Below are positions 5,657 through 7,283 of a DNA stretch of 7,283 nt, piece after piece; within the stretch, counting starts at the first letter, position 1, and the number at the start of each line of letters is the position of its first letter. Both the position numbers and the translations under genes were made by a program. The stretch covers positions 1 to 7,283 of the forward strand of contig JAKBAC010000163.1 in NCBI GenBank assembly GCA_021809365.1, read 5' to 3'. The stretch is from Planctomycetota bacterium. GTDB taxonomy: Bacteria; Planctomycetota; Phycisphaerae; WQYP01. The notes below the pieces were generated by a model, which worked only from the letters and a program-made list of their open reading frames with translations, did no database searches and was not told the origin of the DNA.

Positions 5657-6385
5657 TTATTCACGCTGTTGCCCGAACATCATCAACAGGAACAGGAACA
5701 TGTTAATGAAATCCAAGTAAAGATTCAGGGCCGCGCTGACGGCCGCCTTCTGGCTGGCATGAGAACCATCCGGCCCGACCAGGTACATGAACTTTGCTTT
5801 TTGAACGTCATAGGCGGTCAGGGCCACAAATACCAAAACGCCGACGATATTGATGATCGCCTGCATCCCGGTGCTGTGCATAAAGAAATTTACCACCATG
5901 GCGATAATCACCCCCCAAAGCGCCATGCCGGCGTAGTGCCCCAGGCCGGTGAGATCACGCTTCGTCATGTATCCGTACAAGGCCATGGAGCCAAATGTTC
6001 CGGCGGTGATGAAAAAAGTCGAAGAAATTGAAGCTTGTGTATAAATGAGGAACAGAATTGAAAAAGTCAATCCCGTCATGGCGCTGTACGCCAGAAAGAG
6101 TATGGTGGCCAACCCGGCGCTTATGCGGTTTATGCCCGCGCTAAACCATATTAACAATCCAAATTGGGCAATAATAACGATCCAATAGCCGCCTTGGGCG
6201 AGGCTGTCTACAAACTTCTTATCTCCGGACACCAAGAGCGCCACAATTCCGGTGATTAAAAGTCCCACACTCATCCAGCCAAATACTTTGGCCATGAAAT
6301 TGCGCTGTTCCAATGCGTCCGATCGCACCCCAGGTACCAGCGAATCGTTATATCCCGAGCCGGGAGAATTAAAAAACTGACTCAT
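5657..6385 (-). CDS. Bax inhibitor-1 (BI-1)/YccA-YbhL family membrane protein
   Basis: The protein has 242 residues with about seven hydrophobic helices (roughly 32-54, 66-84, 88-112, 120-140, 150-168, 174-192 and 213-236) and a hydrophilic N-terminus of about 30 residues without a signal peptide. The family signature residues near the C-terminus are present: TAYDVQK with Asp193 and LNLYLDFINMFLFLL with Asp225. By position these correspond to the pair of buried aspartates that senses pH in the bacterial calcium-leak homologue YetJ. Family members are inner-membrane proteins linked to calcium or proton leak, and in enterobacteria (YccA) to control of FtsH; which applies here cannot be told. 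The start at 6385 has a strong AAGGAAGG site 7 nt upstream. It is divergent from infC, with its own promoter. Confidence 0.9.
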   Translation of the reverse strand: MSQFFNSPGSGYNDSLVPGVRSDALEQRNFMAKVFGWMSVGLLITGIVALLVSGDKKFVDSLAQGGYWIVIIAQFGLLIWFSAGINRISAGLATILFLAYSAMTGLTFSILFLIYTQASISSTFFITAGTFGSMALYGYMTKRDLTGLGHYAGMALWGVIIAMVVNFFMHSTGMQAIINIVGVLVFVALTAYDVQKAKFMYLVGPDGSHASQKAAVSAALNLYLDFINMFLFLLMMFGQQRE

Positions 6386-6386
6386 C

Positions 6387-6467
6387 TTAATGCCTTCCTT
6401 TACATAAACTCACGTTGGCGACCACACGGATCGGCTCCATGCCGATGTCAGCCGCCGCAATATCCAT
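6387..6467 (-). CDS. possible 26-codon leader ORF upstream of the BI-1 gene
   Basis: From the ATG at 6467 a 26-codon frame (beginning MDIAAADIGMEPIRVVANV) stays open to a TAA whose last base is one nucleotide before the BI-1 ATG. The predicted transcription start from the promoter just upstream falls at about 6468, so the message would be leaderless or nearly so. A GGAGG at 6470-6474 lies too close to the promoter to be transcribed from it. The ribosome site of the BI-1 gene is inside this frame. No homology is recognised and the frame may be chance, though the join to the downstream start is suggestive of translational coupling. Confidence 0.25.
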   Translation of the reverse strand: MDIAAADIGMEPIRVVANVSLCKGRH

Positions 6468-6474
6468 CGCCTCC

Positions 6475-6503
6475 ATTATACGTTTCCGCCACCGATTTGT
6501 TTA
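6475..6503 (-). promoter_or_regulatory. probable promoter of the BI-1 gene
   Basis: The minus strand shows TAAACA (6503-6498, four of six bases of TTGACA), a 17-bp spacer and a perfect TATAAT (6480-6475). The expected start is near 6468, giving an approximately 83-nt leader before the gene. It is divergent from the infC promoter, with about 30 bp between the two -35 regions. Confidence 0.6.
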
Positions 6504-6532
6504 TAACACGGAGAAAAAAAATTATTGGTCTT

Positions 6533-6561
6533 TTGACTCCACAGCCGTTATGGGGTACAAG
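6533..6561 (+). promoter_or_regulatory. infC: probable promoter of infC
   Basis: TTGACT (6533-6538; five of six consensus bases), a 17-bp spacer and TACAAG (6556-6561; four of six) form a sigma70-like promoter. Initiation would be near 6568, leaving a 5' UTR of about 58 nt before the AUU start of infC. An A-rich run (6514-6521) just upstream could act as an UP-like element. Confidence 0.55.
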
Positions 6562-6577
6562 TATCACTTAATTGTAT

Positions 6578-6604
6578 GGCCAGTGGGGTTCAAGACCACA
6601 GGCC
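6578..6604 (+). promoter_or_regulatory. hairpin in the infC 5' untranslated region
   Basis: GGCC, a mismatched A, then GTGG pair with CCAC, A, GGCC around a 9-nt loop (GGTTCAAGA), making two 4-bp helices with one A-A mismatch. It ends 8 nt before the AGGAG ribosome site of infC (6613-6617), so it could affect access to the start region. Function is inferred from position only. Confidence 0.4.
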
Positions 6605-6625
6605 GGGCTTGCAGGAGCATTGACT

Positions 6626-7144
6626 ATTAGCCACCATGGTTTGCGTTGCAACGAGCAGATTCGCATCTCTCCAGTTCGCGTCATTAATGAAAAAAACGAG
6701 CAAGTGGGTGTGATACCACTGCTTGAGGCGTTGCGCCTTGCGCGGGAGGCGGGGCTGGATCTCGTTGAAGTTTCACCCATGGACAAGCCGCCGGTATGCC
6801 GCTTCATGGACTACGGCAAGTGGAAATATAAACAGCGAAAAAAAGAGCAGAAATCACATGCCGGATCGCATGTCACGCAATTGAAGGAATTGCGTATTCG
6901 CAGTGTCAAAATTGATACACATGATCGCGATACGGCCATGAACAAGGCCCGGAAGTTCCTGGACGATGGACATAAAGTCCAGTTCAATCTCATGTTCCGC
7001 GGGCGCGAAATGGCCCACGTTGATTTAGGCCGCGGCATTCTAGATAAGATTCGCACGGATCTTGACGAGGTGTGCAAAGTTGAGCGGGATCCAAAACTGG
7101 AAGGTCGGCGAATGATCATGATTTTGGCCCCCAAGTCAGATTAG
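6626..7144 (+). CDS. infC: translation initiation factor IF-3, likely AUU start
   Basis: The protein has 172 residues, close to the usual 170-180. IF3 binds the 30S subunit, keeps it apart from 50S and checks the start codon and initiator tRNA. The N domain holds CNEQIRISPVRVI (8-20) and the family signature DLVEVSPMDKPPVCRFMDYG (45-64); a lysine-rich linker (65-77) leads to the C domain (about 85-170, KELRIRSVKIDTHDRDTAMNKARKFL and so on). No in-frame ATG occurs before codon 52, inside the conserved N domain. The best start is ATT at 6626, 8 nt after AGGAG (6613-6617). AUU initiation is the classical device for IF3 to repress its own synthesis. TTG at 6572 or 6641 fits the ribosome site poorly. 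infC normally leads an infC-rpmI-rplT operon; those genes would be beyond the window. Confidence 0.95.
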   Translation: MSHHGLRCNEQIRISPVRVINEKNEQVGVIPLLEALRLAREAGLDLVEVSPMDKPPVCRFMDYGKWKYKQRKKEQKSHAGSHVTQLKELRIRSVKIDTHDRDTAMNKARKFLDDGHKVQFNLMFRGREMAHVDLGRGILDKIRTDLDEVCKVERDPKLEGRRMIMILAPKSD

Positions 7145-7156
7145 CTAGTGCCCTGT

Positions 7157-7178
7157 TCCACCCATAATTATGGGTGGA
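7157..7178. repeat. 22-bp perfect palindrome after infC
   Basis: The sequence is a perfect inverted repeat centred between 7167 and 7168, with arms TCCACCCATAA and TTATGGGTGGA, beginning 12 bp after the infC stop. As RNA it would form a stem of about 9 bp with a tight 4-nt loop. It has no following T run, so it is not a typical intrinsic terminator. Confidence 0.85.
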
Positions 7179-7278
7179 TTGGCCTCAAACCGGCCAGATG
7201 CCAGGAGTCGGCGGCGAGAACCGGGTTCGTAAACCCCTTGAGCCGACGCGACGCCGCAGATGGCCGGTTTCAGGCCAA
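7179..7278 (+). promoter_or_regulatory. long-stem RNA structure downstream of infC (candidate rpmI-rplT leader)
   Basis: Two arms (7179-7196 and 7261-7278) pair over 18 positions with one C-C mismatch (7186/7271). Inside comes a tandem G-A/A-G mismatch (7197-7198 with 7259-7260), then three further pairs (7199-7201 with 7256-7258). A 6-bp helix GTCGGC/GCCGAC (7207-7212 with 7242-7247) follows, then a small hairpin GGGTT-CGTA-AACCC (7223-7236). The position between infC and the expected rpmI-rplT genes is where ribosomal protein L20 control elements occur in some bacteria. No known L20 motif was recognised, and it could instead be a dispersed palindromic repeat. Confidence 0.5.
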
Positions 7279-7283
7279 CCCTA

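Noticed and set aside
5587..5660. A classical PyrR-binding RNA loop in the pyr leader.
   Set aside because: I searched for a UCCAGAGAGG-like loop and found none, so PyrR attenuation is not annotated as a feature.
6415..6630. A 71-residue plus-strand frame over the divergent promoter region.
   Set aside because: It starts at TTG without a ribosome site, crosses the infC promoter and 5' UTR, and overlaps the infC start in another frame.
7157..7178. The palindrome as an intrinsic terminator of infC.
   Set aside because: No T run follows; the next bases are ATTGGCC.
7221..7240. A GGGTTCGTAAACCCC segment that resembles a tRNA T-arm.
   Set aside because: The loop flanks do not pair as in a T-stem, and no acceptor or anticodon arms are found around it.

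Overview
The window looks like bacterial chromosome of moderate GC content. From left to right it holds the end of an insertion sequence, a repeat-rich intergenic stretch, one ABC exporter gene (+), a minus-strand block pyrR-pyrB-argJ preceded by a Bax-inhibitor-1 (BI-1) family membrane protein gene, and infC (+) followed by a strongly structured RNA region. The domain content does not fix the organism. Families of short-period intergenic repeats of this style, plus an IS110-type transposase, make me think of Planctomycetota or another PVC-like or environmental lineage. That is a weak guess, not something the sequence proves.

Positions 1-270: the first 17 codons of a minus-strand IS110-family transposase (MKILALDLGK start, good Shine-Dalgarno) and about 210 bp of upstream non-coding DNA rich in nested inverted repeats. 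In the IS110 group this position encodes the bridge RNA, so this is the best candidate for an unusual system here. The apparent outer edge of the element abuts a repeat that occurs again about 240 bp away. Positions 269-625: a mosaic of degenerate minisatellites (periods 7, 8 and 9 bp), mostly separated by CGTCGT-type spacers and often ending in GGTTAAA or a similar form. There is no credible gene here. Positions 626-740: unique sequence with a perfect TATAAT just ahead of the exporter gene.

Positions 741-2738: a complete fused membrane-domain plus ATPase ABC exporter half-transporter. It converges on argJ with only 32 bp between the stop codons, and that gap carries an 11-bp tandem duplication of the argJ tail. 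Positions 2771-5531 (minus): pyrR and pyrB overlap by 4 bp (ATGA), and argJ follows pyrB after 23 bp. This looks like one operon joining pyrimidine control, the first committed pyrimidine step and the acetyl-recycling steps of arginine synthesis. Carbamoyl phosphate is the metabolite the two pathways share. A rho-independent terminator lies just upstream of pyrR and downstream of the BI-1 gene; it may simply end the BI-1 transcript or may also act in the pyr leader.

Positions 5657-6385 (minus) encode the seven-helix BI-1 protein, with a promoter and a possible 26-codon leader ORF. Positions 6533-7144 (+) hold the infC promoter, a 5' UTR hairpin and infC, which appears to begin at an AUU codon as in classical IF3 autoregulation. 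After infC, where rpmI-rplT is usually found, there is a 22-bp perfect palindrome and a roughly 100-nt long-stem structure running to the window edge.
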